64,000 bases of DNA. Origin: Cephalotrichum gorgonifer. Taxonomy: Eukaryota > Ascomycota > Sordariomycetes > Microascales > Microascaceae. The position numbers and the translations under genes are program-made. Shown here piece after piece: positions 36,802 through 47,989 of this stretch. Within the stretch, counting starts at the first letter, position 1; each line of letters starts with the position of its first letter. The stretch spans positions 4,644,715 to 4,708,714 of the forward strand of contig ONZQ02000001.1 of the NCBI GenBank assembly GCA_900312665.1. The letters are read 5' to 3'. The notes under the pieces are model-generated. The model made no database searches. It had not been told where the DNA came from and saw only the letters and a list, made by a program, of their open reading frames with translations.

Positions 36802-38061
36802 ATGGCCGACTCACTGCTCGAGACACTCGGTCTCTCCGCAGACGACGAGACTCATACCTACCTAGCACATCTCGGCGGCCTGACCACGGCGTCCCTCGAC
36901 AAAGAAGCGGCCAGCCTAGCTCAGTCCTCACAGTCGATCCACGTCGCTCTCCAGGCGCTCTCCAAGAAGTCTCATGCCCCCATCATCCGCGCAGTCACCC
37001 AACACGATGTCCTCCGCCAGTCCCTACCTACCCTCGGGCGTGAGGCTGCCAAGCTTCGCTCGTCGATCCCCAAGATTGACTCCGAAGTCGTCCGGTTCTC
37101 GACAGCCTTCAGCAAGAGCAGTCAGTGCGCCATCACGGCGAAGAGGAGGCGGGATCTCCTGCTCCTGCAAAATGTGGAGAGGCTCGTCGACGTCCTCGAG
37201 GTCCCGACTCTCCTCGAGACGGCGGTGACGAGCGGGCCGGCTAACCACTCGTCCGCGCTTGACCTGAACGGCCACATCCGCCGCCTCCACTCACTCTACC
37301 CCGACTCCAAACTTATCTCGTCCGTCGCCGAGGAGGCCGACTCCCTTATCTACCAGCTGGCGCTCGACCTCGTCCACTCCCTCGGTACACCCGGATTAAA
37401 ACTGGCCTCCGCCATACGGACGGCGAGCCTCCTGCGTCGCGTGCTGCCGGACATTCTACCTTCCACCACGAAGGATGCGCAAGAGAAGACGCTGGGGCTC
37501 GTGTTCCTCCTGCGGCGCACGGCGACGCTAGCCCTGATGCTCGATGCACTAGAGCCGCTCCGGAACCTCGCCGACAGCGAAAAGGCAAATGTCAAATCTG
37601 CGGGCAAGAGCGGCTCCTGGTCCGGGGGGCAGCACACCGAGCGGTATCTAAAACGCTACGTGGAGGTCTTCAGGGAACACTCCTTTGCAATAATATCAAT
37701 GTTTAGGAGCGTCTTCGTCTCGCAGGCCGCGGAGCCCACAGATCCCCTACAGCCCGTCCCCCAGGGGCTGTCAACATTAGTGCTTCACTTGGTAGACATG
37801 CTCCTCGAGCCCCTCGACGACTATCTACCCGTAATAAAGGACCAGAGCTCGCGGGACAGCATCTTGACCCAGGTGCTGTACTGTGCCGGCAGCCTGGGGA
37901 GGCTCGGCGGCGATTTTGGCCTGCTGCTGTTCGGCATCGGGCCGCGGGAGGGCGCGCTTGAGGCCGAGCACGAGTGGGTCGAGGTGGCCAGGAGGCATCG
38001 CTTCCTTACCGGGCGTTTGGAGTCCGCACTGGGCGATTTCAAGGCCACCGGGATGAAGTAA
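36802..38061 (+). CDS. cog8: COG complex subunit 8 (Dor1)
   Basis: Subunit of the conserved oligomeric Golgi tether (lobe B) that captures retrograde intra-Golgi vesicles. A single exon of 419 residues, shorter than yeast or human Cog8 (about 600) but close to other filamentous ascomycetes. Dor1-family features: N-terminal helical region with SLAQSSQSIHVALQALSKKSH, a heptad-rich block (LGREAAKLRSSIPKIDSEVVRFS), KRRRDLLLLQNVERLVDVLEVPTLL, then HSSALDLNGHIRRLHSLYPDSKLI and LKLASAIRTASLLRRVLPDI. No signal peptide or membrane segment. The stop at 38061 is followed by non-coding sequence, so the short C-terminus looks real. Confidence 0.85.
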   Translation: MADSLLETLGLSADDETHTYLAHLGGLTTASLDKEAASLAQSSQSIHVALQALSKKSHAPIIRAVTQHDVLRQSLPTLGREAAKLRSSIPKIDSEVVRFSTAFSKSSQCAITAKRRRDLLLLQNVERLVDVLEVPTLLETAVTSGPANHSSALDLNGHIRRLHSLYPDSKLISSVAEEADSLIYQLALDLVHSLGTPGLKLASAIRTASLLRRVLPDILPSTTKDAQEKTLGLVFLLRRTATLALMLDALEPLRNLADSEKANVKSAGKSGSWSGGQHTERYLKRYVEVFREHSFAIISMFRSVFVSQAAEPTDPLQPVPQGLSTLVLHLVDMLLEPLDDYLPVIKDQSSRDSILTQVLYCAGSLGRLGGDFGLLLFGIGPREGALEAEHEWVEVARRHRFLTGRLESALGDFKATGMK

Positions 38062-38674
38062 CGAACGACGGTGTCGACTTATTTGTTAGCATGCCGAAAT
38101 GGCGGTTCATAAAGCTCTTGTCGCCGCGCCTCTCTGTGTAGTGGGACGGACATGAGATGAATTTGATATGAATGGGAGCGGGCGTTATTATATACAAATT
38201 ACGAGTAATTGTACCCAGGAACCAGAGCCCTGGGAATGTCCACGCATGCGATGATCCGTGTGTTCCAAGTTTGCAGTCTATCCCGGATGTACCAAGTATT
38301 AATGCTTATAACAGACAGACAACTGTACGATGGGTTGGTTGTGTTGCATGCCCCACCTATAACATGTGAATAGGTACCTCGTACTTTGAAGTTGGAGCTA
38401 GTAGCTAACGTCTGTGCGTGCTATTGGACCTTGAAATGCTCAGTCATTCCCGTGATGATATCAGCTCGCAACGGACTAAGCTGAGATGCCATGCATGTTA
38501 TGATTCAGCCGACGATTTGTTTTCACCTACGCCCAACGTTGTGAGATACCAGCCATTACAATGTTAGCCTATAATACCCTGAAATTGTCCTGAGATGCGC
38601 GACGCCTTGACCGATTGTCCGAGCTGCCCCATACAACCTGCGCATATGCTCCGGCCTCTTGAAACTCCAAAGTC
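38062..38674. other. Intergenic between cog8 and hem25
   Basis: No gene recognised. A TACGAGTA octamer lies at 38200-38207. Confidence 0.6.
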
Positions 38675-39720
38675 ATGGCTCCCGCCCTTTCCGGCCCTCC
38701 GAGTGGCGTGAAGGCGGCCACGACATGTATGCCCCCTCCCCTTCCTTCTTTCCCCTGAGGCTCTCCTTGTCCCGGGCCACAATTCAAGACCAAGTGGTAA
38801 CCGGTAGCCGTACAGCCAAGTCACGGCATTTCTCCGCAGGCCTGGCCTCCGGGGTCGGGTCGGCAGTGCTCCTGCAGCCTCTCGACCTTCTCAAGACTCG
38901 CGCCCAGCAGCCGAACCACACCTCTCTAGCGACGACCTTAAGGCAGATGCTCAGATCGCCACTCGGCCGGGCCACTCCCTGGACCCTCTGGAGGGGAACC
39001 GTCCCCTCCGCGCTCCGCACGGGCTTCGGCTCGGCCCTCTATTTTACGCTTCTCAACTCCTTACGCCATCGTGCGTTGCGCTTTGAGCCCCTGCGCGACG
39101 TCTCCTCCAAGGCCGGATACTCGTCGCAGCTGCCGACGCTATCGAACATGGCCAACCTCGCTACGGGCGCGACGGCCAGGGTCATGGCGGGGATGGCTCT
39201 CATGCCGCTGACCATCATCAAGGTGCGGTTCGAGTCGAGCAAGTACTCGTACGGGACCATGTGGGCCGCCGCGAGGGACATACACAGGACCGGCGGGTTC
39301 CGGGGCTTCTTTGCGGGATTCGGCGCCACGGCCATCCGAGACGGACCCTACGCGGGCACTTACGTGCTGCTCTACGAGAGCCTCAAGAAGAGGCTCAGCC
39401 GGATCTCCGTGGCGGCCCGGGGCGAAAGCGGCCAGGCGGGGTCCCGGGACGCTGCCGCCATCAACTTCACCTCCGCCATCGTGGCCGGGGGCGCCTGCTC
39501 GATCCTCTCGAACCCGTTCGACGCTATCAAGACAAGAATACAGCTGGAGCCGAATGCATACGCCAACATGATGCAGGCGTGTAGAACGATGGTGCGGAGC
39601 GAGGGCGTGCGGTCCCTCTTTGACGGCCTCGCGCTCCGCATGACGAGGAAGGCCCTCAGTTCTGCGTTGGCGTGGACGGCGTACGAGGAGCTAATCCGCA
39701 TAGGCGGGGTGACACGTTGA
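38675..39720 (+). CDS. hem25: Mitochondrial glycine transporter (Hem25/SLC25A38)
   Basis: Inner-membrane carrier importing glycine for 5-aminolevulinate and heme synthesis. Two exons: 38675-38726 and 38816-39720, giving 318 residues. The first exon encodes MAPALSGPPSGVKAATT and joins to KSRHFSAGLASGVGSAVLL. Three carrier repeats carry the PxD/ExxKxR signature: QPLDLLKTRAQ, MPLTIIKVRFE and NPFDAIKTRIQ. Six membrane helices fit the spacing. The frame is also open across the intron from an ATG at 38659, but that reading gives an unlikely charged leader and ignores a good GTATGC...ACAG intron of 89 bp. The subfamily match (short N-terminus, LQPLDLLKTR, GFRGFFAGFGATAIRDGPYAG) is strong. Confidence 0.92.
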
Positions 39721-40014
39721 CATGATACATACAAGCACGGGTGTTTAGACGGCGGTAGAAACGACCACACTGCAAGGGATACAAAGATACGAACAAATAG
39801 AATAATTCCACTCCTAAAGAATCGAAGTACTAGCAAAGCGTAGTAGAGAGGATATCGCCAAAAACGTTCACAGCTCGAAGTAAACCAAAACATGGGCTCG
39901 AAAACAAAGCAACCCACAACATCAGCGCCAAAGAAGAAAATATGAAGCACCATCCAAGCTCATGTATACCCAATGTGAAGGAGACACATGCCGGCAAGAA
40001 AACCTACGTCACCC

Positions 40015-41350
40015 TCAGGCAGGCTTTACCCCGGCCAGATACATCAGCAGCGACGGCGACTTGCTCCTCTTCCGGCTAGGGCTCTTCTTCCGCACCCACT
40101 CGTAGTTGGAATTCCGGTGGGGATGGTGATGGTGGTGGTGGTGGTCATCGTCGACGGACAGGATCAGCTTTGACCGCTTCTCCCGTATCAGCTTCGTATG
40201 CTTCCAGAGCGCGTCCTGCTCCCGCTCGGGGACCCAGCGCTTCACGAGCACGTACTCGGGGTTCTGGCTTTGTGTTAGACGTCTTCTTTGGCTACTCCGC
40301 GGGGGTGGCGGTTCATCGGGGGGAGGAGCTTACGGTCTCGTCGATGATATAATCAACCTCAAAGGTGCGCAGCGTCTCCAGCGACAGGTGCTTCCGCGAC
40401 AGGCGGGTGTAGCGCGGCTTCTCCGCCCTCTCCGGCTTCTGCGGCTCTTGGAGCTTGATCTTCTCCTTCTTCATAATCGCCTCGACCTGGTCTTCGTCGA
40501 GGCCGGACTGGAAGAGGTGTTCCTGCATGCGATGATGGAGCTCCCTCTCCACGCGCTCCCTCTCCTTCCTCTCCTTGAGTAGGCGCTCGGCCTCCTTCTG
40601 CTTGTAGCGCTCGACGGCCTCTTCGGCCTCCTTCTCTCGCCGCTTCTCCTCCTCGGCCTCGCGCTCCTCCTCCTGGAGGCGCTTGAACTCCAGCTCCTTC
40701 TTGATGCGCTTCTCCTCCTGTTCGCGGGCCTGGCGGTCCTTGATCTGTTGGAGTTCGTCCCTGGCGCGTCGCAGCTCCTCCTCCTCCTGCCTCTCCTTCG
40801 CGGCCCTCCTCTCCTTCTCCTCCATCTCCTTGGACATCTTGAGGGCGGCGAGCTCGCGCCTGGTGCGCTCTATCTCGAACTCCTCCTTCGCTGTCCGCCT
40901 CTCCTTCTCCTCCATCTCCTTGGACGCCTTGAGGGCGGCGAGCTCGCGCCTGGTACGATCCATCTCGAACTCCTCGCGCGTCAGTATGTGCGGCGACGAC
41001 CGGGACCGGGACCTGGAGCGCGACCTCCGGCGCCTCGCCAGCTGTAGGTGGCGACGGTCATCGTCGTCGGACGAGTAGTCGTGGTAGATGCGGTTGTTAA
41101 TCACGACCGGGGGCGCGGCGGGTGCTGGGGGCGGGGAGGGCCTCCTCCCGCGGGAGCGGTCCCTGGAGACGGACCGGGCCGAGATGACGGTCCGATCGTC
41201 GAGGTATGCGCCGGGAGAGTGGTCCCTCGCGTAGTACTCGCGCGGGCGCTGGCGCTGGTAAGCGGGGGCCGCGACGTACTGCACCGGCGGCGACCGGTGG
41301 TGCCGCTCTACCCGGATGTCGATGTCATCGTCGTCTGAATAATAGCTCAT
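40015..41350 (-). CDS. Charged coiled-coil protein of unknown function
   Basis: Fungal protein I can describe but not name. Two exons: 41350-40334 and 40263-40015, giving 421 residues. The N-terminus has acidic DDDD runs, Arg/Ser dipeptides (RSRSRSRSRSS) like splicing-factor tails, and a Pro-rich stretch. Residues about 120-290 form a long Glu/Lys/Arg coiled coil. The C-terminus is more conserved in character (LSLETLRTFEVDYIIDETNP followed by EYVLVKRWVPEREQDALWKHTKLIREKR), then seven consecutive histidines and a basic Ser/Lys/Arg tail. Inside the coil a 30-residue unit is repeated once with nearly identical DNA. No signal peptide or membrane segment; nuclear location is plausible from composition only. 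Confidence 0.75.
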
Positions 41351-42666
41351 TTTGGGAAGGGGGGAGAGGCTGCTTGGGGGTTGAAGGTTCGGACTTGTGG
41401 CGGCAGGCTAGGCGTAGGGCTGATTTGGCTGTGCCGGCGTGCGGGGAAAAGGTGGGAAGAGGGGGAATATACAAGTGTTCTATGGCGCTGTTGGTTTAAG
41501 TGGCGGGGTTCGTCGCGGGAGAGGGAAGGCAAGGCGGGGTACAAGTACGGCACGCCCTTTTATGGATGAGGGATCGGAGGGGAGGTCGGCGGTAGCCAGT
41601 TCACGTAAGCGCGAGGCCTCGGAGGCACCGTGGCAGTGCCCATGGCCCAACCATTAGCACTGGCGATCCAAGATCGGTGTCATGCGTGGTGTTGCTAATT
41701 ACAGCGTCTCTGCAGCCTGGCCCCGGCCCGGGGGCGAAACGAAACACGGCGTCTCGACGACTCGCGCCCTTGCGGCGCTTATATCTACGAGTACGAGTGC
41801 GCGTACGAGTGCGAATATGGAGGTCGGCGTTAAGCTGCCAGGCCTCTACAGGTAGACGTTTTGACAAACGCTCTGGCGATCAAGCAGCCATGGACGAGCC
41901 GGTTCCCAATGGCGCTCAGTTGGAACTAGTCGCCTATCTTGTAGCAAGACAGACTCCTCGTAGGGCGGGATCCAAGGGTGGGTCTTGGCGAGGTGTGTGT
42001 GACCTTGACTCAAGTTCTACAAGAGTTCCCTGCAAGATGGCTGGTCCAACAGAGAGGCAGAGGCAGCGAGGAGGATTGCGTCAGCCAATGACCATCGGGC
42101 ATGCATGGTTTGGGCCCAATGCAATGCAGGTAAGTGCGTCGTAATTCGCTTTTTCCTTCCCGGCTCCTGTGCTTTTGGGTGTAGGGCTGGCTTATCCGGT
42201 GTCGCCGAGCGTACTCGTACGAGTACTTGTACAACTTGCAGAGCACAGGCCCGGGAAGGTTTCTACGACCCCGCCTCCCAAGCCACAATGCACTGCAGCT
42301 CGTCCTCGAGTACTTTAGTCCCCTCTCCTGTCAGTTGTCGTCAACACCGAGGTGTACAAACAACAAGCAGCAGAGCCCCCAAGTCTCGATACATGATCCA
42401 CATCCATTTAATGTAGAACTTTTGACAAAGGAAACGGTGGAGAATTTCCACCGTGGTACATGTAGTTTCCGTACTTGCCGATAAAAGCCCAGGTCTTGAT
42501 AGGTCGTTATTATGCACCGGTATTTACCGCCGCGCTCATAAGGTTCGTGACACATCGACATGAGGGTGTTGGAAGGAGGCGCCAAACGACCCCGCGCCGA
42601 GCCACTTCCACCATGAGAAGAGGCAGCCCGACCCAACGCGAGAAAAAAAAAGAAACGGAAACAACC
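41351..42666. other. Intergenic region with TACGAGTA motifs and a 16 bp palindrome
   Basis: About 1.3 kb with no gene recognised. TACGAG-type repeats occur at 41786-41817. A perfect 16 bp palindrome lies at 42211-42226. An A-run at about 42643-42652 sits just beyond the prefoldin stop codon. Confidence 0.55.
42211..42226. repeat. Perfect 16 bp palindrome GTACTCGTACGAGTAC
   Basis: The sequence equals its own reverse complement and contains the TACTCGTA octamer in both orientations. It could be a dimer-binding site or a mutation hotspot; no function is shown. Confidence 0.85.
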
Positions 42667-43212
42667 TCATCCGCGACCGGCGTTGTGCTTCAGCATCTGG
42701 TCAATGTGTTCCCGGCTGTTCTTCTGTGTAGTTTCGAGGTAGAGCAGGCGCTTCTGTAGCTTGTCGAGATCATCATCCAGCGTCTTCACCTGCCCCTCGA
42801 GCTTCTCGTGGAGGTCGGGGATAGGCGTAGAGACGAACCTGAACTCTACGCGTTAGACAAGTCTGTGTGTGTGCGAGCGCGGGCGCGCCCCGCATCGGGA
42901 GGATCGTAGACGAACATCTTGCCCACCCCCTCGTAGACGGGGGTGTTCTGCGGGATGGATGTGACCTCATCCAGCGTAAGCTTCAAGAGCCGCTTCTCCC
43001 TCTGCTTCGATGCAACTTGGTTGCGGGAGAGGCTGATCTGCTGCTCAGCAACTGCCGCCTGGTTTTCGATCTCGCGGACGAGCTAGAAATGGTGCGCGGT
43101 GACGGTCAGCATTCTAAGCGCAAGCTCTCGTCGTGGACATGGTCCGCGCTCCTGTTAATCCCTCCAATCCACAATCACGTACCTTCTCGAGAGCAGCGTT
43201 TGAGATCGACAT
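42667..43212 (-). CDS. pfd1: Prefoldin subunit 1
   Basis: Beta-class subunit of the hexameric prefoldin co-chaperone that passes nascent actin and tubulin to CCT. Three exons: 43212-43183 (30 bp), 43082-42916 and 42838-42667, giving 122 residues, the normal family length. The exons read MSISNAALEK, then LVREIENQAAVAEQQ...QNTPVYEGVGKM, then FVSTPIPDLHEKLEGQ and the C-terminal helix RLLYLETTQKNSREHIDQML. The helices flank the beta-hairpin block as in Pfd1. Intron 2 (77 bp) uses a GTTCGT donor and begins with nearly the same bases as exon 3, so only one splice choice restores MFVSTP. The gene is invisible as one frame. It is divergent from the TMF golgin. Confidence 0.9.
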
Positions 43213-43603
43213 CGCAAGGGCTTGTATGCGGATATTGCCTAGTATCTGTCTGGTTCGGGACCACCGAAGAAAGAGCTATCGTCTCCTCGCCGCTCCATCA
43301 CCAAAGGCTTTGGGAGTCGCCGCCCCATCGGTAGAGCTTAGTCATCATTCGCCCGATCCACAATTAATACTAGCTAATAAAGTACTGGATATTAGCGGAA
43401 TGTTCCATAGGCACCCACCATACTCGCCTGCATTCAACGACAGGAAAGGGCCCAGGGAAACGCGTTTGTTACGTAATCTCCAGTCGTGGTCTCGTTCCGT
43501 ATTACTCCTTTGCTCGTGAGCTCGACTCTATAGCTTCAAGGCAAGACCGGTTGGTCCCTGGCACGTGCACGGAGTCTCTACAAGCAATCAGCCTCAGGAA
43601 GCC
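43213..43603. promoter_or_regulatory. Divergent promoter between pfd1 and the TMF golgin
   Basis: 391 bp shared upstream region. No TATA box recognised and no other gene seen. Confidence 0.55.
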
Positions 43604-46276
43604 ATGTCGGCCCCTGGACAGCCTTCGAAATGGGGCTCGTTCTTCCAGCAAGCCGTCGCTGGTGTCGAAGCTCGCCTCGACACCATGCTCTCGGAGGGAG
43701 AGTACGCGGCTGACTACGTGAAAGACACGAAGGACACGAAGGATGTGAATGACACCAGTAGTATCCCTCCCGCTCGCGGTAGCCTAGAGGTGACAGCAGG
43801 TACGATCACGCCGACCTCGACTGACGCTACCGAGGCTAGACCTACCGCTTACCACGGCCGATTTAGTACCCCCCGTCCGCACCCCTACCCCCCGGTCGAA
43901 CACGAAACTACAAGAACGTCTAGCGAGAGCTGTGGCAAATAGAACAGCCTCACCGGCCGCGGCAAGGGACAGTGCAAGTCTGGCACAGCAGGATGAGGCG
44001 GCTGCCACTCCCGACGAGCCAAAGGAGCTTGCCCAAACTCGCCCGGAATCCCCGGCCCGCCCAGTCATTGACAAGGTCCTCGACAACGACCAAGATGGGC
44101 CGGCGGCCATCGAACTCCCCCCGACGGCTGCTCTCGACGGCGCAACGCCCCCAGAAAACGACGGACAGCTGGAGCCCGCGCACGACTCTGCTGGTCCGCT
44201 CCCTGCCAGCGCTGCGCCAGTCTCCCCACAGCCACAAGCAGACCCCGTAGCCACGCCCGAATCTCACCACAGTGACGCCGACAATGACTGTCCTTCCTGT
44301 GGTGCGCTACGAGGGCACATTCGGTCCCTAGAAGAACGGCTGGCCGAATTGGAGTCGCAGGGTCGCGAAGAGCATCACACCCACGTCGAGAGAGTCGATG
44401 CGTTGGAATCCAAACTGAAGTTCCTGACACGCGAAATGGCTGAGTCCGCTCGGAAGTCGGTCGCGTCAGCTCCGGCCGGGAGCATTGGGAAGCAGATAGC
44501 AGAGAAGGACGAGAAGATCGCTCTCCTTATGAGCGAGGGACAAACGCTAGCCGCCACCGAGCATAAACACCGCTCTATAATAAAACGACTCAGGTCAGAG
44601 GTTGCTGAGCGCGACAAATCCCTCTCGGACTTGACGGATGAGAAAGGAAGGTTGGCGTCCCAGTTGGAGTCACAGCAACAGTCAGAGTCCGCCACTCAGT
44701 CGCTTCAGTCAGAGTTAGAAGCGCTGAAAGGAAAGTGCAGCGATCTTCAGGGGCGGTCAAACCACCTCCAGCTCGAATGCAGCGCCAAGGGTGAAACGAT
44801 CAAGGCCCTGGAGCTTGAGCTGGAGCGGATGACCCGGGCTCCAAGCTCGGGTAATCCCCAATCGAGCGAGTCAAGCGCCGAGGAGGGGAAGCGCGTTGCG
44901 GAGCTCGAGGAGCTCGTCACGACGCTACGGGCAGAGAAGGAGAGGGCGGCGGACAAGGCGCGGGCTCAGGTTGACGAGCTACGAGAAAAGGCGGACGTGG
45001 CAACGGAGCAAGGCCGCCAGATGAAGAACGAACTACAAACTCTCGAGGGAAAGTTGGAGGCTATGCGCGTGATTGCAGAGGAGGCGTCGTCGAACGCCGC
45101 CGGCGATGCGCAAGCCAAGCTTCTACGCCAAATAGAGACTCTACAGTCGCAATACGCCACCGCCTGTGAGAACTGGCAAGGAATCGAGGCAAGTCTAACG
45201 GCCCGGATCGCTATCCTCGAGAGGGAGAGAGACGAAGTCAGCCGCAAGGAAACGGAGACGAGGAAAAAGGCGAAGGATCTGGTAAGTCGCCCAATAGACG
45301 TGGACCTGTTGCGTTAGGCTAACTCGTGTGGGTGAATCAGTCATCACGAAATAGGCAGCAGTTGGAAGACCTGCATCAGCTCAGGGCTCGGATAGACGGT
45401 TTCCAACAGGAGGAGGACGCAAATCAGCGCGACCTGGCGAGGCTGCGCAAGCGAGCTGAGGCTGCCGAGGCCGCCCTTGCAAAGGCCAATGAGCAGCAGC
45501 AGCAGCAGCCACAGCATCGGGAGGTGGAGGATAGAGCAAGGCTGTGCGCGTCACCAGACACGATCCCCTCTCGCACGGAACTCGGCTCCCGACTCCCAGG
45601 CCGACCTCTCTCTCCACTACATTCTCCGTTGCGGACATGGAGCTCCGAACTTCTCGTACCCCACCCGCCGTCCAAGCCATCGCGCGCCGGATCCGTCGCG
45701 AGCGGTCCACTCGATGCGTTCAGTCGACTCGGATCTCCGAGGGAGCCGTCCGGTCAAGCTGTAACGCCTGTCTCGCCTCCAGGCTCAGGGAGGCAGTACC
45801 TATCCTACGATGCTTCCATGGATTCTATTGCAAGGCCCTCGTCATCTCGCGGGCAAGGAAGGGAAGACGACTCCGACTCCGATGTGTTGTCGACGGTACA
45901 CCGTGCCATCCCCGATATAGCCTCTGTCTCGACGACGGCGGCCGGCCCATCGATCCAACTGGTGGAGAGGATGAGTGCTGGCATACGCCGGCTGGAAGCC
46001 GAGAAGGTTGCGGGGAGAGAGGATCTGCTGCGCATCTCCAACCAGCGTGACGAGGCGCGTGCTGAGATAGTAACCCTCATGAAGCAGATAGAGTCAAGTA
46101 GACAGGCAACCGACCGTGTGGCGGCGCTCGAGAAGGAGGTTGCAGAGATCAACGAGCGATATCAGACGACACTTGAACTGCTTGGAGAGAAGACAGAACT
46201 TGTGGAGGAACTCCGTTCAGATGTGGAGGACGTCAAGGCTATGTACCGAGAGTTGATCGAGCGGACGATTCGGTAG
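43604..46276 (+). CDS. TMF1/Sgm1-like golgin coiled-coil protein
   Basis: Golgi-associated coiled-coil tether with Rab-binding potential; the yeast relative is Sgm1. Three exons: 43604-43799, 43867-45281 and 45341-46276, giving 848 residues. The N-terminus reads KWGSFFQQAVAGVEARLDTML, then an acidic linker, then the join VTAV|PPVRT leading to KLQERLARAVANR, a typical TMF pattern. The middle (about residues 230-560) is continuous coiled coil. A Ser/Pro-rich linker with a short poly-Gln (encoded near 45495) follows. The C-terminal TMF/TATA-binding-like domain runs from LVERMSAGIRRLEAEK to TTLELLGEKTELVEELRSDVEDVKAMYRELIE. It ends 98 bp from the convergent nas6 gene. The Rab partner is inference. 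Confidence 0.88.
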
Positions 46277-46374
46277 GCAGCCGAGAGAGAGAGAAGAAGA
46301 AGAAAAAAAGCCCCAGCTTGCCCTCGGTGCGCCCCATCTCTAAAGTCACCATCCGAAACCCTCGCCACGAAAAA

Positions 46375-47557
46375 CTACAACTCAATCCCATCAGCCGCCG
46401 CCATTCTCTCAATGTACCGTCGGACCTGTGTCGAGCTTGTTAGCTATCATCCCGACCATGCGGTACGTCCGTGGCCTCACCTCTACATCAGGGGCAAGAT
46501 CGATGGCCAGCAGGCCAGACTCTTCGCGCTTGGTACTGTCAGCTCCTGCCTTCAAAAGCGTGACAGCAGCATCTCCTACACGCACGGCGTTAGCAGCGGA
46601 ACAGGAGGTCGCCTGCCCTCAATGGATGACGCACCGTGGCCCTCCGCGATTGCATGGTGTAGCGCGGTATATCCCGAGTTGTCCGTCGCATCCAGTGGGC
46701 TCCGGTGCTCGAGGAGGAGGGTGATCATCGGCGTCGACCCTATAGCGGCCGCGCGGTGGATGGGGTACTGCCCACGCTTGTCTCTGACACGAGCGGAGGC
46801 CGGGGGCTTTTGGTCGAACAATGTGCGGGCCATATCCAGCTTGTTCTTAGACGCGATCAAGTGAAGGGGCGTCTGTCATCAATGCCGATTAATTAATACG
46901 CTGCCGACCCGATTCGACGGAAATAGCCTCACCTGTCCATTGTAGTCTAAGTGTAGTTGAGACGTTAGCTGTTTAGTCTCAGGATATGGATAATTGGGGC
47001 CGTGGTTTAAGTTTCGTTTTATATACTTTTCTGGTTGATATCCGCATCCCTCCCGAGCAGAACGTTCAGTACTTCCTCCGAATCATTAACGTTAGATGCA
47101 ATCATGAACGGGGACCAGCCGCTCTCGTCCTTAGGGTAGGCTCGCGAATTAGTACTCCCTGCGTGTAGCTACAGGGAAAGGGGTAGATAGGATCAGCAAC
47201 AGGGACCAACTTGAACGTCCGGGTCGAACCCGGGGAGCCCCGACAATAGCAGCACTATCCCGGCACTGTTGGAAGAGGCCGCCCAGTGGATGGGCAGGCG
47301 GCCGTCGCCGTCCTTCTCGTAGGCTTTCTTTGGCGACTCCTTCGGAACAGTCAGCGATCATACAGAGCGCAACATGTAAGTCCGTCAGGTCGGCAGACGC
47401 CTCTCACCTTTACAAGTTGCTCAACAAGGGACACTACCAAGCTTGGGTGGTCAGCGAGAACTCATGCTATTTTATACCCTCGGGCACACATACGATTCCC
47501 TCGCCGGCACGCCTCATGGAGCGGAAATTTAGGCGCGTCCGAGGTAGTAGTAGCCAT
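46375..47557 (-). CDS. nas6: Nas6/gankyrin-like ankyrin-repeat proteasome chaperone
   Basis: Assembly chaperone that binds Rpt3 of the 19S base and blocks premature docking on the core particle. I rebuilt it from eight exons: 47557-47494, 47433-47408, 47339-47211, 47129-47027, 46946-46933, 46872-46635, 46575-46481 and 46425-46375, giving 239 residues with all phases exact. The text runs from MATTTSDAPKFPLHEACRRG through DGDGRLPIHWAASSNS, DESGWSPFMIASNV, NYNGQTPLHLIASKNKLDMA, RGQYPIHRAAAIGSTPMITL and SGYTALHHAIAEGHGDAAV to VRRYIERMAAADGIEL. These are six to seven ankyrin repeats with the usual TPLH/PIH cores, and the length matches yeast Nas6 (228). Exon 5 is only 14 bp. The gene is easily missed because no frame exceeds 95 codons. 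Confidence 0.9.
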
Positions 47558-47989
47558 TGTTATCGAACAGCCTACTATTGCGGGATTGTTGAAGATGGGG
47601 GTCAGAAGCTCTGCAACCACCAGATGTGGAGGTGGGTGAGTGGAAGTGGGGCAGGCGCTTCACCATGACATGAATACCATGTAAAGCTGGGTGGGGAGCT
47701 CCAATGCAATGTCGTTCGTTAAAAGTGGATCCATGGTACCTCTGTACTTGTACCAGATGGCTCAGTCCATTCGCAAAATTAATTCGGTACATTGTACCTT
47801 TCTCAGTCTGGGGTGCTCTTTGCACGTCACCATCACCACCTCCCGGAAACACGGCGGAAAGCCTCGAAAAACTTCCATCATCACAAAACAGGCACGGTCG
47901 ATAAGATTTTCGCAAATATTCTCCCGGCGCCAGCGAACCGTCCACACAAAAGCCAACTCACGCGCGCGTTTCTTTCAAGCCCTGCCAGC
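47558..47989. promoter_or_regulatory. Divergent promoter between nas6 and prp46
   Basis: 432 bp between two divergent genes. No other gene recognised. The frame of prp46 is open upstream to 47792 but without a preceding ATG that looks better than 47990. Confidence 0.5.

Noticed and set aside
38659..38815. Intronless start of the mitochondrial carrier at 38659
   Set aside because: The ATG at 38675 with an 89 bp intron gives a normal short N-terminus and joins to the conserved HFSAGLASG; the read-through leader is atypical.
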